This document shows positions 46,838 through 56,743 of a DNA stretch of 64,000 nucleotides, piece after piece. Under the pieces are notes generated by a model. The model was not told where the DNA came from. It saw only the letters and a list, made by a program, of their open reading frames with translations, and ran no database searches. Each line of letters opens with the position of its first letter. The first letter of the stretch is position 1. Origin of the DNA: Nocardioides agariphilus (lineage in GTDB: Bacteria > Actinomycetota > Actinomycetes > Propionibacteriales > Nocardioidaceae); the NCBI RefSeq assembly GCF_015352445.1, contig NZ_JADKPO010000001.1, positions 124,001-188,000 of the forward strand. Reading direction: 5' to 3'. A program made the position numbers and the translations under genes.

Positions 46838-47176
46838 TCAGGCCGCCACCTCGTTCTTGCGCGGGCGGCCGCGCGGACGCTTCCGGGGGATCACCACTCC
46901 TTGCAGGAACAGCTCACCTCCCCAGACACCCCAGGGCTCACGCCGCTCCAGGGCTCCGTCGAGGCACAGGGCCTGGACCGGGCAGTCCTTGCACAGTGCC
47001 TTGGCGAACTCGACGTCCTGGGGCGACTCGGCGAACCACAGGTCCGAGTTGTTCACTCGGCACGGCAGCAGCTCGTCGTTCACCTGGTCGGCCGCGTCGT
47101 GGAGCTGGCCCAACGAGATCGCTTGTGGGATCTCCTCGGCAGCCACGCCCTCGCGGTCGAGAACAGTGATGGTCAT
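46838..47176 (-). CDS. whiB7: WhiB7-type redox/antibiotic-response regulator
   Basis: 112 residues. Four Fe-S cysteines C39, C62, C65 and C71 (LPCR, LCKDCPVQALC), the GVWGG turn at 83-87 that contacts sigma factor, and a C-terminal AT-hook RKRPRGRPRKN define WhiB7. With SigA it activates intrinsic antibiotic-resistance genes from promoters with an AT-rich stretch next to the -35. The ATG at 47176 has AGGAGG eight bases upstream. It is preceded by a long leader with its own ORF and an attenuator hairpin, and lies downstream of uvrD2, as in other actinobacteria. Confidence 0.92.
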   Translation of the reverse strand: MTITVLDREGVAAEEIPQAISLGQLHDAADQVNDELLPCRVNNSDLWFAESPQDVEFAKALCKDCPVQALCLDGALERREPWGVWGGELFLQGVVIPRKRPRGRPRKNEVAA

Positions 47177-47276
47177 GTCTCTCACCTCCTTCGTGACCTG
47201 ATCGCTTGTTGGCTAGGTACTTGGCCCTTCTCAGGGCTTGTGTCTCCGGGGCCGGTTGGGTCCGGGGAAACACAAA

Positions 47277-47308
47277 GGCCGCGGATCCCGGTTTCGGGTT
47301 CCGCGGCC
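47277..47308 (-). terminator. Attenuator terminator in the whiB7 leader
   Basis: Stem of 13 paired positions with one mismatch (47277-47290 with 47295-47308), loop of four, followed on the minus strand by TTTGTGTTT. It lies 101 bp before the whiB7 start and 28 bp after the leader ORF stop: a rho-independent attenuator. Confidence 0.8.
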
Positions 47309-47336
47309 TGGAGGCTGCCGAGTGGTGTCGTGTCAC

Positions 47337-47537
47337 CTAGCTCGGTGGTCTCCAGGCAGAGGTCCCCGGGAAATCGCCCTTGATGCGGCCCATGCCGGAA
47401 ACGCGGGCACCAAGGACGACAGCGGTCGTCAGGGTGCACACGTCAACGCCGGCGGCGGCGCCGAGGGCGCGGCCGTAGGCGGGCATGCCGACGGACGACG
47501 GGATCTGCTCCGTCATCGCGATGTGCTTGGTGATCAC
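47337..47537 (-). CDS. whiB7 leader ORF
   Basis: 66 codons from GTG 47537, with a strong AAGGAGG eight bases upstream: ITKHIAMTEQIPSSVGMPAY, GRALGAAAGVDVCTLTTAVV, LGARVSGMGRIKGDFPGT. It ends 28 bp before the attenuator hairpin. In other actinobacteria whiB7 has an upstream ORF whose translation, when slowed by ribosome-targeting antibiotics, relieves premature termination; this ORF is placed for the same role. Its length is greater than the uORFs I know of. Confidence 0.65.
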   Translation of the reverse strand: MITKHIAMTEQIPSSVGMPAYGRALGAAAGVDVCTLTTAVVLGARVSGMGRIKGDFPGTSAWRPPS

Positions 47538-47615
47538 TAGGGCCACCTCCTTCGGATCCTGTGGGCGCCGACTTTGTCAGGGTCGCTGTGCGCAGGCGTA
47601 TTCGTTCGGAGCAGC

Positions 47616-47645
47616 AAGGTACCCCGGGGGCGTACAGGGGAGCAA
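47616..47645 (-). promoter_or_regulatory. WhiB7-dependent type promoter
   Basis: On the minus strand TTGCTC (47645-47640), 18-bp spacer, TACCTT (47621-47616), with GAAAAAGAA just upstream of the -35. This AT-rich patch beside the -35 is what the WhiB7 AT-hook recognises, so autoactivation is likely. The transcript would start about 70 bp before the leader ORF. Confidence 0.65.
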
Positions 47646-47705
47646 TTCTTTTTCGAGGTGTTTTGCCGAAGAGCCGTGATTTTTTTTCCGACAGCCCGGT
47701 GACCG

Positions 47706-49739
47706 TCACCCCACGAGGTCGAGAACGGCCTCGCCGTAGCGCTCGAGCTTGGCCTTGCCGATGCCGTTGATGCGCAGGAGGTCGGCCGCCGAGCGAGGCT
47801 TGTGCTCGGCGATGAGCTGCAAGGTGGCGTCGGTGAACACGACGTAGGCAGGCACGCTCTCCTCGGCGGCCTGGCCGGATCGCCAGGTGCGCAACAGCTC
47901 GAACAGCGTCTCGTCGTAGGACGCCGGGCAGTCGGCGCAGCGACCGCGCTTCTTCTCTGCACCGGTCGCCAGTGGCTTGCCGCACTCGCGACAGCTGATC
48001 ACCTTGCGGCTGCGCGCACCGGGAGGCTGGACCGACGAGGCGGCCGGCAGCAGCGGGTCGAGGAACCGGGACGGCTTGCGGGTCGCCCGGCCACCCGGGT
48101 TGCGCGCCCACGCCCACGACACGGCGAGGGCGCGACGGGCGCGGGTGAGGCCGACGTAGAGCAGTCGGCGCTCCTCCTCGATCGCCGTCGGGGACTCGGC
48201 GTAGGTGATCGGGAGCGTGCCCTCGCAGACCCCGACGACGAACACGCAGTCCCACTCGAGGCCCTTGGCGGCGTGGAGGGTGGCCAAGGTGACGCCGTCT
48301 GCCTGCGGCGCGTGCTGCTCGGAGGCGCGACGGTCGAGCTCGTCGACGAAGACGCCGAGGTCATCGACGCCCGAGCCCGCGAGCTCAGCGGCCTGGTCGA
48401 CCAGTGCTTGCAGCGACTCCCAGCGGTCGCGGGTCTGGCCCCGGGCAGCCGGCGCCTCGGGAGTCCACCCCATCACGCTGAGCACACCGCGGACGGCATC
48501 GAGCAGACCGTCGCCGGCGGTCGTGCCGCCACGGGCTGCACCACGCAGCCGGGTGACGGCCTCGCGTACTTCGGCGCGGTCGAAGAAGCGCGCCGCGCCG
48601 CGCACGACATAGGGGATGCTCCGGCCGGCAAGCGCCTCCTCGTAGGCCTCCGACTGGGCGTTGATGCGGAACAGCACCGCGACCTCGCCGGGCGGGGTGC
48701 CCTGGGCCACGACCTGGGCGATGGCGGCGGCGACGGCCTCGGCCTCGGCGACCTCGTCGGGGTAGGACGTGTAGGTCACCGCGCCCCCGGCCGGACTCTG
48801 CGCCTGGAGCCTCACCCCAGCACTAGGAGTGCCCGCGAGCAGGTCGTTGGCGGCCGCGACGACCTCGGGCGTGGACCGGTAGTTGCGGACCAGCTCGATC
48901 GAGGTGGTGTGGTCGTGCTTGCGGGGAAAGTCGCGCAGGTAGGACGCGTCGGCGCCCGCGAAGGAGTAGATCGTCTGGGCCGGGTCGCCCACAACGCAGA
49001 TCTCGTCGCGACCGCCGAGCCAGAGGTCGAGAAGGGCCGACTGGATCGGCGAGACGTCCTGGTACTCGTCGACGACGAACCATTTGTACTGGCGGCGCAC
49101 CTGGGCGGCCACTCGCTGGTCGTCGGCGAGCAGGCCCGCGGTGAGCAGGAGGACGTCCTCCATGTCCATGCGGGCCTGGGAGCGCTTGACCTCCTCGTAG
49201 CTGCCGAACACCCGGCCGACCGTCTCGGGGTCGAGCCCGCTGACCGAGCGGCCCGACCGCAGCGCCAGGCGGGCGTAGTCGTCGGGGGCGACGTTGCTGA
49301 CCTTGGCCCACTCGACCTCGGATGCGATGTCGCGCAGCTGCGCTTTGTCGGGCCGGACCCGCTGTCGAGAGGCGGCGGTGGCGAGCATGCCCAGCTTGGA
49401 CTCCGTGAGCGTGGGCAGCTCGGTGCCATGGACGTGGGGCCAGAAGTAGCGCAGCTGACGCAGGGCGGCGGAGTGGAAGGTGCGCGCCTGGACGCCGCCG
49501 GCACCCAGCATGCGCAGGCGTCCGCGCATCTCGCCGGCCGCTCTCGTGGTGAAGGTGACCGCCAGCACCTCGGTGGGCTGGTAGACGCCTGCCGCGACGC
49601 CGTGCGCGATCCGGTGGGTGATCGCACGGGTCTTGCCCGTGCCCGCGCCCGCGAGCACCCGCACCGGTCCGCGCAGTGCCTCGGCCACCTGTCGTTGCTC
49701 GGGGTCGAGGCCCTGCAAGATCGCGGCCGGGTCGAGCAA
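47706..49739 (-). CDS. uvrD2: ATP-dependent DNA helicase UvrD2
   Basis: 677 residues of an SF1 helicase: Walker A LAGAGTGKTRAITHR near residue 30, DEYQDVSPIQ, VGDPAQTIYSFAGA, LVRNYRSTPEV, LATLHAAKGLEWD and LYVGLTRARRAL. It carries the UvrD2-specific C terminus: a tetracysteine module (CRECGKPL...GRCADCP) and an HRDC domain (YVVFTDATLQLIAEHKPRSAADLLRINGIGKAKLERYGEAVL). It unwinds DNA in repair and replication. TTG start with AGGAG eight bases upstream. Confidence 0.95.
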   Translation of the reverse strand: MLDPAAILQGLDPEQRQVAEALRGPVRVLAGAGTGKTRAITHRIAHGVAAGVYQPTEVLAVTFTTRAAGEMRGRLRMLGAGGVQARTFHSAALRQLRYFWPHVHGTELPTLTESKLGMLATAASRQRVRPDKAQLRDIASEVEWAKVSNVAPDDYARLALRSGRSVSGLDPETVGRVFGSYEEVKRSQARMDMEDVLLLTAGLLADDQRVAAQVRRQYKWFVVDEYQDVSPIQSALLDLWLGGRDEICVVGDPAQTIYSFAGADASYLRDFPRKHDHTTSIELVRNYRSTPEVVAAANDLLAGTPSAGVRLQAQSPAGGAVTYTSYPDEVAEAEAVAAAIAQVVAQGTPPGEVAVLFRINAQSEAYEEALAGRSIPYVVRGAARFFDRAEVREAVTRLRGAARGGTTAGDGLLDAVRGVLSVMGWTPEAPAARGQTRDRWESLQALVDQAAELAGSGVDDLGVFVDELDRRASEQHAPQADGVTLATLHAAKGLEWDCVFVVGVCEGTLPITYAESPTAIEEERRLLYVGLTRARRALAVSWAWARNPGGRATRKPSRFLDPLLPAASSVQPPGARSRKVISCRECGKPLATGAEKKRGRCADCPASYDETLFELLRTWRSGQAAEESVPAYVVFTDATLQLIAEHKPRSAADLLRINGIGKAKLERYGEAVLDLVG

Positions 49740-49840
49740 CGGAACAACTCCTAGGACATGATGGTTGAGGATTTGACGAGCCCATCTCGGGCACCGACCT
49801 TGTAGTCGGCCAATCTAGACGCCGGAGGCGACACCCCTCG

Positions 49841-50116
49841 ATGACCATGACAGGCACGACGCGCGACACGGGCACCGTCACCATGTACTCGACCCCCTGG
49901 TGCGGCTACTGCCACCGCCTCAAGAGCCAGCTCGACCGTGAGGGCATCGCCTACTCCGAGGTCGACATCGAGGAGCACCCCGAGGCCGCGGCGATCGTGG
50001 AGTCGGTCAACAACGGCAACCAGACGGTGCCGACGCTCGTCTACTCCGACGGCTCTGCCCAGACCAACCCGTCTGTCATCCAGGTCAAGGAGAAGCTCGC
50101 CGCGCTGGCGAGCTGA
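49841..50116 (+). CDS. mrx1: Mycoredoxin (glutaredoxin-like)
   Basis: 91 residues: VTMYSTPWCGYCHRLKSQLDREGIAYSEVDIEEHPEAAAIVESVNNGNQTVPTLVYSDGSAQTNPS. The CGYC active site in a glutaredoxin fold and the TVPT cis-Pro loop match mycoredoxin-1, which reduces mycothiol mixed disulfides. It is divergent from uvrD2, the usual actinobacterial arrangement. Confidence 0.92.
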   Translation: MTMTGTTRDTGTVTMYSTPWCGYCHRLKSQLDREGIAYSEVDIEEHPEAAAIVESVNNGNQTVPTLVYSDGSAQTNPSVIQVKEKLAALAS

Positions 50117-50148
50117 GCCGGTCGCCCGTCAGGCGGCAGTTTCGCCTG

Positions 50149-51831
50149 TCAGGTGGCCGTACGGCGTTCGTCCTCGGCAAGCAGTCCGGCGACCGCTCCG
50201 TCGGCCCAGTCCTCGGTGGGGGCGTGGCCGGTGACCGTAGCCACGAAGATCTCGTGGTCCAGCGCCAGGAGCGACCCCGACGTGAGGGCGACCACCGTCG
50301 CCGTGCGAGGTATCGAGTGGAGGAGGGCGACCTCGCCGAACGAGTCCCCGACCCCGAGGCGGCGCACCTCGAGATCGTCCTGGCTGACCTGGAGCTCGCC
50401 GCTCTCGACCATGTAGAACTCATCGCCGGTGTCGCCTTGTCGGACCACGACCTCGCCCGGCGCAACCGCGCGTCGGACGGCGGCGGCCGCCAGGCGTTCG
50501 AGGCAGACCTTCGGCAGCGAGCCCAGCACCTCGGTGCGCGAGACGACGGCCAGGGCCTCCGGGCTGGGGGTGGCACTCGACTCCAGGAACCGCAAGCCGG
50601 GCGCGCACAGCACGGGCACGAGGGCGGCGGCCAGTCCGACGGGCACCATCGCGTCATGCGTCCCGAGCCAGTCGGAGAGCGCGGGCGCGGCGATGGAGCC
50701 GAGGGCAGCCGTCGCGGCGCCCACGCCGAACAGCGCTCCCCAGGCCCGGCCCGCGACGTGGTCGGGCAGCCACCTGTTGAGCAGGGTCGCGCCGTGCGTG
50801 CCGGCCAGCGCGGCACCGGCGCCGCTCACGACCAGCAGGGCCGCCGCGAGAGGGATCTGCGAGGTCAGGCCGACCAGCGCCAGCGGCAGGCTGGTGAGGA
50901 CCGAGCCCACGACGAACCACACGCGACCGTGCCCGTGGGTCACCATCGCGGCAGCCGAGCCCACGAAGGCTCCGACGCCGAGAGCGGCGAGCAGCGTGCC
51001 GGACGTCGAGTCGCCGTCGGAGGCGACGTCGTGCGCGTAGAGGATGACGAACGCCGTCACCAGGCCACTGAGCAGCCGTTGGGTCAAGAAGACCGCGAAG
51101 TGTGCCCGCCCACCACGTCGCATGAACAGCGAGACCCCTCCGACCGAGTCGCGCCAGAAGGACCGCCGGTACGCCGCATGGGTCGGCGGCTGGAACGGCG
51201 ACCGGATGCTCACGGCGAGCCAGGCCGTGACGGCGTACACGACGGCCAGGGCGATGAACACGCCCTCCGGCCCCGCCGCGAAGAGCAGCGCGGTCGCACC
51301 CGCCGGTCCGGCCACCCCGCCGATGGCGTCGATCAGACCCCAGGCCGAGTTGGCTGGCAACAGACGGCGTGGCTCGCCCACGAGCTGCGGCAGCAGTGCC
51401 TGCATGCTGGGCTTGATCAGCCCCGACACCACCGACCCCACTGCCTGGACGACGACGAGCGCGACCAGTCCCAGGTCGAGGAGCACAACGCACGCAAGGA
51501 GCAGGGCCACGAGCACGAAGCACGCGTTGACCCCCGCGATGACGAGCGGGCGACGCACCCGGTCGGCAACCAGCGCTGCGGATCCGGCGGTCACCATCGA
51601 GGGCAGGACGCGTACGGCGCCGACCAGGCCGACCGCTGCCGGGCCACCGAGGTCGTAGGCGACCACCGAAGTGGCCAGGAACAGGGCCACATCGGTCGCC
51701 GACCTGGCTCCCACGATCAGCAGGAGTCTGCTGACGTTGCGGTCCACCATGCACTCGAGCAACGCCCGCCAACGGTTGAGCGGCGCGGGCTGCGCCGTGG
51801 AGCCCTGGGGCGCCGCCGAGGTCACGCTCAC
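50149..51831 (-). CDS. MFS transporter fused to a cyclic-nucleotide-binding domain
   Basis: 560 residues. Residues about 15-415 are a 12-helix MFS transporter (VARDRVRRPLVIAGVN-type loop, GLIKPSMQALLPQLV, AAALLVVSGAGAALAGTHGATLLNRWLPDHVAGRAWG). Residues about 420-545 form a cNMP-binding beta roll (VLGSLPKVCLERLAAAAVRRAVAPGEVVVRQGDTGDEFYMVESGELQVSQ, VGDSFGEVALLHSIPRTATVVALTSGSLLALDHEIF) with the FGExALLxxxPRTA phosphate cassette intact. The transporter is thus likely gated by cAMP or a related nucleotide. Its start overlaps the NudC stop by 4 bp. Confidence 0.9.
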   Translation of the reverse strand: MSVTSAAPQGSTAQPAPLNRWRALLECMVDRNVSRLLLIVGARSATDVALFLATSVVAYDLGGPAAVGLVGAVRVLPSMVTAGSAALVADRVRRPLVIAGVNACFVLVALLLACVVLLDLGLVALVVVQAVGSVVSGLIKPSMQALLPQLVGEPRRLLPANSAWGLIDAIGGVAGPAGATALLFAAGPEGVFIALAVVYAVTAWLAVSIRSPFQPPTHAAYRRSFWRDSVGGVSLFMRRGGRAHFAVFLTQRLLSGLVTAFVILYAHDVASDGDSTSGTLLAALGVGAFVGSAAAMVTHGHGRVWFVVGSVLTSLPLALVGLTSQIPLAAALLVVSGAGAALAGTHGATLLNRWLPDHVAGRAWGALFGVGAATAALGSIAAPALSDWLGTHDAMVPVGLAAALVPVLCAPGLRFLESSATPSPEALAVVSRTEVLGSLPKVCLERLAAAAVRRAVAPGEVVVRQGDTGDEFYMVESGELQVSQDDLEVRRLGVGDSFGEVALLHSIPRTATVVALTSGSLLALDHEIFVATVTGHAPTEDWADGAVAGLLAEDERRTAT

Positions 51832-52778
51832 CAGCTCCCGGGCAGCGGACCGCCGTACCAGTGCTCGACGAGAGACCGGCTGATCGAGACGCCGCCCGGC
51901 AACACCAGGTCGCCGCTCTCGGCCCGCTCACGCATCTGCGCTCGCGTGAACCAGCGCGCGTCCTCGATCTCCCTGCCGTCGACGTTGATCTCGAGGGACT
52001 CGGCACGCCCGAGGAATCCCAGCATCAGCGAGGCGGGCAGTGGCCAGGGCTGGTTGCCGAAGTAGGTCACCTCGCCGACCCGCACCCCGACCTCCTCCCA
52101 CACCTCGCGCCTCACGGCGTCCTCGAGCGTCTCGCCCGGCTCGAGGAACCCGGCGAGCGTCGAGTAGCGACCAGTGGGCCACGCCGACTGGCGTCCGAGC
52201 AGGAGCGCCTCGTCACGCGAGCCAGGTTCGCCGCAGGTGATCGCCATGATGACCGCAGGATCGGTGCGCGGGAACTGCGCCTTGCCGCACTGCGTGCACA
52301 CCAGCTCCGCGCCGGCCAGGCGGGGTTCGAGGGTGCCCCCGCACCACGGGCAGAACCTGGTGGCCCAGTGCCACTCGGCCATCCCGACGGCGTGGAAGAC
52401 CAGTGGCGCCTCGGCGAGGTCGGCACCTTCGGCATCCACACCTGCCAGGCGCGGCAGCACGGCCCGCAGACCGACCCACTCGCCCCGCTCGCCAGGGGCG
52501 TCCTCGGGGTCGACGATCAACGCGAACCACGCGCGCCCGTCGCGCTCGCCCAGCAGCACCCGCCGTCCGTCGTACGGCGCATCGGCCGGCGGCAACCACG
52601 GGATTGCCCCGTCGACCGGACGGATCCGGGTGCCGGCCACGACCAGCACGCGCGTCTCAGGATCCTCCCAGCGGGCGTCGAGCCAGGCGTCGTCGACCCG
52701 CCGCTCCCCAGCCCTGTCATGGGCGTTGGCGGCCAGATCCAGGTGCGGAAAGGACACGGGTGGGAGGCTAACCGCCAT
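51828..52778 (-). CDS. nudC: NAD+/NADH diphosphatase
   Basis: 316 residues: N-terminal domain, zinc ribbon (CPWCGG...[18 protein letters not shown]) and Nudix box [23 protein letters not shown], followed by the NADH-specific SQPWPxPxS variant [16 protein letters not shown]. It cleaves NAD(H) to NMN(H) and AMP, and in some bacteria removes NAD caps from RNA. The ATG at 52778 shares a CATG with the divergent deoD start, so a GTG at 52757 may be the real start. Confidence 0.92.
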   Translation of the reverse strand: MAVSLPPVSFPHLDLAANAHDRAGERRVDDAWLDARWEDPETRVLVVAGTRIRPVDGAIPWLPPADAPYDGRRVLLGERDGRAWFALIVDPEDAPGERGEWVGLRAVLPRLAGVDAEGADLAEAPLVFHAVGMAEWHWATRFCPWCGGTLEPRLAGAELVCTQCGKAQFPRTDPAVIMAITCGEPGSRDEALLLGRQSAWPTGRYSTLAGFLEPGETLEDAVRREVWEEVGVRVGEVTYFGNQPWPLPASLMLGFLGRAESLEINVDGREIEDARWFTRAQMRERAESGDLVLPGGVSISRSLVEHWYGGPLPGSW

Positions 52779-53490
52779 GAGCACCCATATCGGAGCCCAG
52801 CCCGGCGAGATCGCGCCCGTCGTCTTGCTGCCGGGCGACCCGCTGCGTGCGAAGTGGATCGCCGAGACCTACCTCGAGGAGGCGACGTGCTACTCCGAGG
52901 TACGCGGCATGCTCGGCTTCACCGGCACCTGGCAGGGCCACCGCGTGTCAGTGCAGGGCTCGGGGATGGGCCAGCCATCGATGGCGATCTACGTCAACGA
53001 GCTCTTCGACCAGTACGACGTGCAGTCGATCGTGCGGGTCGGCTCGTGCGGTGGGCTCTCCGAGAAGGTGGCCGTGCGCGACGTGATCATCGCCTCCGGG
53101 GCGTGCACCGACTCGGCGATGAACCGGATCACCTTCGAGGGCTTCGACTACGCGCCGGTGGCCGATTTCGGGCTGCTGCGCGCGGCGGTCGACGCGGCGG
53201 CGACGCGGGAGGCCACCACGCACGTAGGGCTGATCTTCTCCGCCGACTCGTCGTTCTACGCCAGCCGGCCGGAGCTGATGATGCGGATGGCCGGCTACGG
53301 CGTGCTCGGCGTGGAGATGGAGGCCAGCGCGCTCTACACGATCGCGGCGCGGTGGGGCCGCAAGGCGCTGGCCGTGTGCACTGTCTCCGACCACGTCGTG
53401 ACCGGCGCGGAGACGTCGGCCTACGAGCGCGAGCGGACCTTGGCCGACATGGTCGAGATCGCGCTCGAGGCGGCGTTCAGCTCGGCGTGA
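52777..53490 (+). CDS. deoD: Purine-nucleoside phosphorylase (DeoD type)
   Basis: 237 residues: [115 protein letters not shown]. The hexameric DeoD motifs GDPLR, GSGMGxPS and GVEMEA are exact; the enzyme phosphorolyses purine (deoxy)nucleosides. GGGAGG precedes the ATG. Its end overlaps the end of adnB by 14 bp. Confidence 0.95.
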   Translation: MSTHIGAQPGEIAPVVLLPGDPLRAKWIAETYLEEATCYSEVRGMLGFTGTWQGHRVSVQGSGMGQPSMAIYVNELFDQYDVQSIVRVGSCGGLSEKVAVRDVIIASGACTDSAMNRITFEGFDYAPVADFGLLRAAVDAAATREATTHVGLIFSADSSFYASRPELMMRMAGYGVLGVEMEASALYTIAARWGRKALAVCTVSDHVVTGAETSAYERERTLADMVEIALEAAFSSA

Positions 53491-56400
53491 GCCCAGGAAC
53501 CAGCCCAGGAACCAGCCCAGGAACCAGCAGGGCCTCGAGCTCCGCGCGGCCGGGCAACGCATCGGGCTCGACGATGCGGCCGCTGCGCACGAAGTAGAAC
53601 GCCGCGCGCACCTGCTCGACGGGCACGCCCGCCAGCTCGGCCCACGCCAGCCGGTAGAGAGCCAGCTGCAGCTCGTCGGCGTCGTCCTTGCGCGAGGTCT
53701 TCCAGTCCACGACCAGGTAGGCGGCCGCGGAGCCCTGCTGCTCGGCGTAGACCGCGTCGATACGGCCGCGCACGACCTGCCCATCGAGGACCAGAGCGAA
53801 CGGCGCCTCGACGACATGAGGGGCTCGGTCGGCGAACGGCCCACGCTCGAAGGTCGCGATCAGGTCGGCGAGGTCGTCGTCGGAGTCGATGCCAGCGTCG
53901 CCCTGCCCGGGCAGCTCGTCGGGGTCGAAGAGGTCCTGCTGGCCGAACCGAGCCTCGACCCAGGCGTGGAAGCGGGTGCCGAACCTCGCGGCCGGCGATG
54001 GTTGGCGCGGCATCGGGCGAGCCAGCTCGCGGGCGAACGCCTCGGGCTCGGTGCGCAACCGGGACAACGCCGTCGCCGACAAGGAGGTGGGCAGCGGCAC
54101 GTCGATGACCTGGTCACGGTCTGCCCGTGCCTCTGCGACCAGTCGGTCGAGCTCGACGTCCCAGTCGGCCACGCGCGCCGCCTCGATCATGTCCAGCCCG
54201 TCGTCGGCCGCGGACACGTCGGCCGCGGCGACGACCCGGGCCGCCTCGATCCGTAGGGCTGCCTCTCGGCCCGGCCCCGGCTCGGGCCACGGACGCGACG
54301 GGTCGACGGCGTCGTAGGGGTTAGCAGCACCCTTGACCGGCTTGTCGAGCCACGCATCGCCGACCGGCTCGCCCCAGGCCTCGAGCTGGTCGCGCACCAC
54401 GGCCTGGTAGGCCGATGGTCCGAAGGGGGTGGCCCGCGTGCTCCAGAGGTAGGACGTGACGCTGAGGCGGTGCGCGGCGCGGGTGAACGCGACGTAGCCG
54501 AGCCGCAGCTCCTCCTCCTGGTCGTGGGCGCGGGTGTCGGCGCGGTAGGCGTCGAGCGCCGCCTTGTCGTAGCCGGCCAGCTGGGGCAGGTCGCGTGCGT
54601 CACCTCGCAGCGGTGCGGGCAGCACAGCGGGCGAGGAGGTCCACAGGGTGCGCGAGCGGTTGGAGGGGAACCGGGTCTCGCACACCCCCACCAGGAAGAC
54701 GTGGTCCCACTCGAGGCCCTTGGCCCGGTGGACCGTGAGGAGCTTGACCGAGTCTGCTGCCGTCGGAGTGGCCAGGTCGAGGCCGTTGCCCTGGTCGTCC
54801 TCGGCGGTGAGGAAGGCCAGCAGCGCCGAGAGCGAGACGTCGCCGTCGACGGCTTGGAACTCCGCGACCGCCTTGACGAACAGGTCGAGGTTGTCGCGTC
54901 GCGCAGCAGCGGCCGGCGAGACGGCCGAGGCGAGCTCGATGTCGACGCCCGAGGTGTCGATGATCCGCCGCACGATGTCGAGCAGCGGCTCGCCAACGGT
55001 GGCGCGCAGCATCCGCAGCTCACTGGCGAGCAGGCGGAACCGGTCACGCGCCTCGGGTGAGTAGGGCCCGTCGCCAGGGTCCTCCAGAGCGTCGCCGAGC
55101 GAGGCGATCTCGGCGGGGTCGATGCCGTCAGCGATGCCGATGAGCTGGTCGGCCAAGGTGGCGGCGGTGCGCGGGCCGTGTCCGGCGAGCAGTGCGGCCC
55201 GGCGCGCCAGCAGGCTCAGGTCGCGGGGTCCGATCGCCCACCGCGGCCCGGTGAGCAGGGTCAGCAGCGCAGCGTTGGCGGTGACGTCGTTGAGCAGGTG
55301 CAAGGTGGCCACGACCTCGGCCACCTCGGGCAGTCGGATCAGGCCGGAGAGGCCGACGATCTCGACGGGCACGTCGCGAGCGGTGAGCGCGTCGAAGACG
55401 TCGGCGGCGTGGGCGTTGTCGCGGGTCAGCACGCCGACTCCCGACCATGAGGTGCCCGCCGCATGGGCCGCGATGACCTCGTCGGCCAGCCAGGTCAGCT
55501 CCTCGGCGTGGGTGCTCAGCACTCGCAACCCGACCTGGCCCTCCCCGGCGTCGTCCTTGGGAGCAAGCCGGACCACCTGCTCGGAGTACTTGTCGTGCAA
55601 CGGCTCGGCCAGGCGGTTGGCGACCTCGAGGATGCGGCGGTCGGAGCGCCGGCTGACCGTGAGCGAGAAGGTGTCGGCGGCGCCGAAGGTGTCGGCGAAG
55701 TGCAAGATGTTGGAGACAGATGCTCCGCGCCAGCCGTAGATCGCCTGGTTGGGGTCGCCGACGGCAGTGACGGCGTGCCCGCCGCCGAACAGCCGCGACA
55801 GCATGGTGGCCTGCGCGACCGAGGTGTCTTGGTACTCGTCGAGCAGCACGATCCGGAACCGCTCGCGCTCCATGCCCCCGACCTCCGGCTGCTCGACGGC
55901 GAGTCGCGCCGCCAGCTCGATCTGGTCGGAGAAATCCATCAGGCCGAGGTCGCGCTTGAGGCGGCGGTAGCCGACGACCAGCTCCATCAGCTCGCGACGC
56001 CGCTCGATCGCGTGGATCGCCGTGGCCGGAGGGTCGAGGTAGGTCTTGCGGCCCTTGCCGGACTCCTCCTGCTCGAAGGCCCGCAGAAGCCCGGACTCGG
56101 CGTCGCGATCGAAGGCCAGCACCTCCGCGGGCGAGACGAGGTGCTCGCTCATCGCCCCGTCGAGGGCCAGGAGGTTCTGGATCGCCGTGGGCGGATGGTC
56201 GGTGAGGAACCGGACTTCGGCCGTGTGCCGCTCCACCACTCGAGCGCCGAGCTGGTAGCGAGAGGCGTCGCTGAGCACGCGGGTGTCGGGCTCGTGTCCG
56301 ATCCGCAGGCCGTGGTCGGTGAGCAGGCTCGCGGCATAGGCGTTGTAGGTCGCGACGGTCGGCTCGAGGGTGTCGTCGACGTCGGTGCCCAGCTCGGGCA

Positions 56401-56743
56401 GCAGACCCGCGGCCAGCAGCGCCTCACGCACCTTGGCGCGCAGCTGGCTGGCTGCCTTGGTGGTGAAGGTCAAGCCGAGCACCTGGTCGGGCGTGACCTG
56501 GCCGGTCGCGACGAGGTAGACCACCCGGGCAGCCATCAGCGTGGTCTTGCCGGACCCCGCGCCCGCGATGACGACCGCCGGGGCCAGCGGCGCGCGGATC
56601 GCCTCCCACTGCTCGGGGCTGGGCGCGAAGTCCCAGCCCATCAGGGCGGCCAGGTCCTCGGCTGACTCCAACGACACCCCCACCTCTGGGCTCGTCTTCG
56701 GGCTCACCTCTGGGCTCACCTCTGGGCTCATCTTTGGGCTCAC
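53477..56743 (-). CDS. adnB: AdnB-type helicase-nuclease subunit
   Basis: 1088 residues: SF1 helicase ([77 protein letters not shown]) and a C-terminal PD-(D/E)XK nuclease ([42 protein letters not shown]). With AdnA it resects double-strand breaks in mycobacteria-like actinobacteria. GTG start overlapping the adnA stop. Both termini are low-complexity: five copies of a 12-bp unit encode SPEV-like repeats at the start, and PGLV repeats close the protein. Confidence 0.93.
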   Translation of the reverse strand: MSPKMSPEVSPEVSPKTSPEVGVSLESAEDLAALMGWDFAPSPEQWEAIRAPLAPAVVIAGAGSGKTTLMAARVVYLVATGQVTPDQVLGLTFTTKAASQLRAKVREALLAAGLLPELGTDVDDTLEPTVATYNAYAASLLTDHGLRIGHEPDTRVLSDASRYQLGARVVERHTAEVRFLTDHPPTAIQNLLALDGAMSEHLVSPAEVLAFDRDAESGLLRAFEQEESGKGRKTYLDPPATAIHAIERRRELMELVVGYRRLKRDLGLMDFSDQIELAARLAVEQPEVGGMERERFRIVLLDEYQDTSVAQATMLSRLFGGGHAVTAVGDPNQAIYGWRGASVSNILHFADTFGAADTFSLTVSRRSDRRILEVANRLAEPLHDKYSEQVVRLAPKDDAGEGQVGLRVLSTHAEELTWLADEVIAAHAAGTSWSGVGVLTRDNAHAADVFDALTARDVPVEIVGLSGLIRLPEVAEVVATLHLLNDVTANAALLTLLTGPRWAIGPRDLSLLARRAALLAGHGPRTAATLADQLIGIADGIDPAEIASLGDALEDPGDGPYSPEARDRFRLLASELRMLRATVGEPLLDIVRRIIDTSGVDIELASAVSPAAAARRDNLDLFVKAVAEFQAVDGDVSLSALLAFLTAEDDQGNGLDLATPTAADSVKLLTVHRAKGLEWDHVFLVGVCETRFPSNRSRTLWTSSPAVLPAPLRGDARDLPQLAGYDKAALDAYRADTRAHDQEEELRLGYVAFTRAAHRLSVTSYLWSTRATPFGPSAYQAVVRDQLEAWGEPVGDAWLDKPVKGAANPYDAVDPSRPWPEPGPGREAALRIEAARVVAAADVSAADDGLDMIEAARVADWDVELDRLVAEARADRDQVIDVPLPTSLSATALSRLRTEPEAFARELARPMPRQPSPAARFGTRFHAWVEARFGQQDLFDPDELPGQGDAGIDSDDDLADLIATFERGPFADRAPHVVEAPFALVLDGQVVRGRIDAVYAEQQGSAAAYLVVDWKTSRKDDADELQLALYRLAWAELAGVPVEQVRAAFYFVRSGRIVEPDALPGRAELEALLVPGLVPGLVPGLTPS

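Noticed and set aside
47802-49754. A 650-codon plus-strand frame opposite uvrD2
   Set aside because: Antisense shadow; all helicase motifs are on the minus strand.
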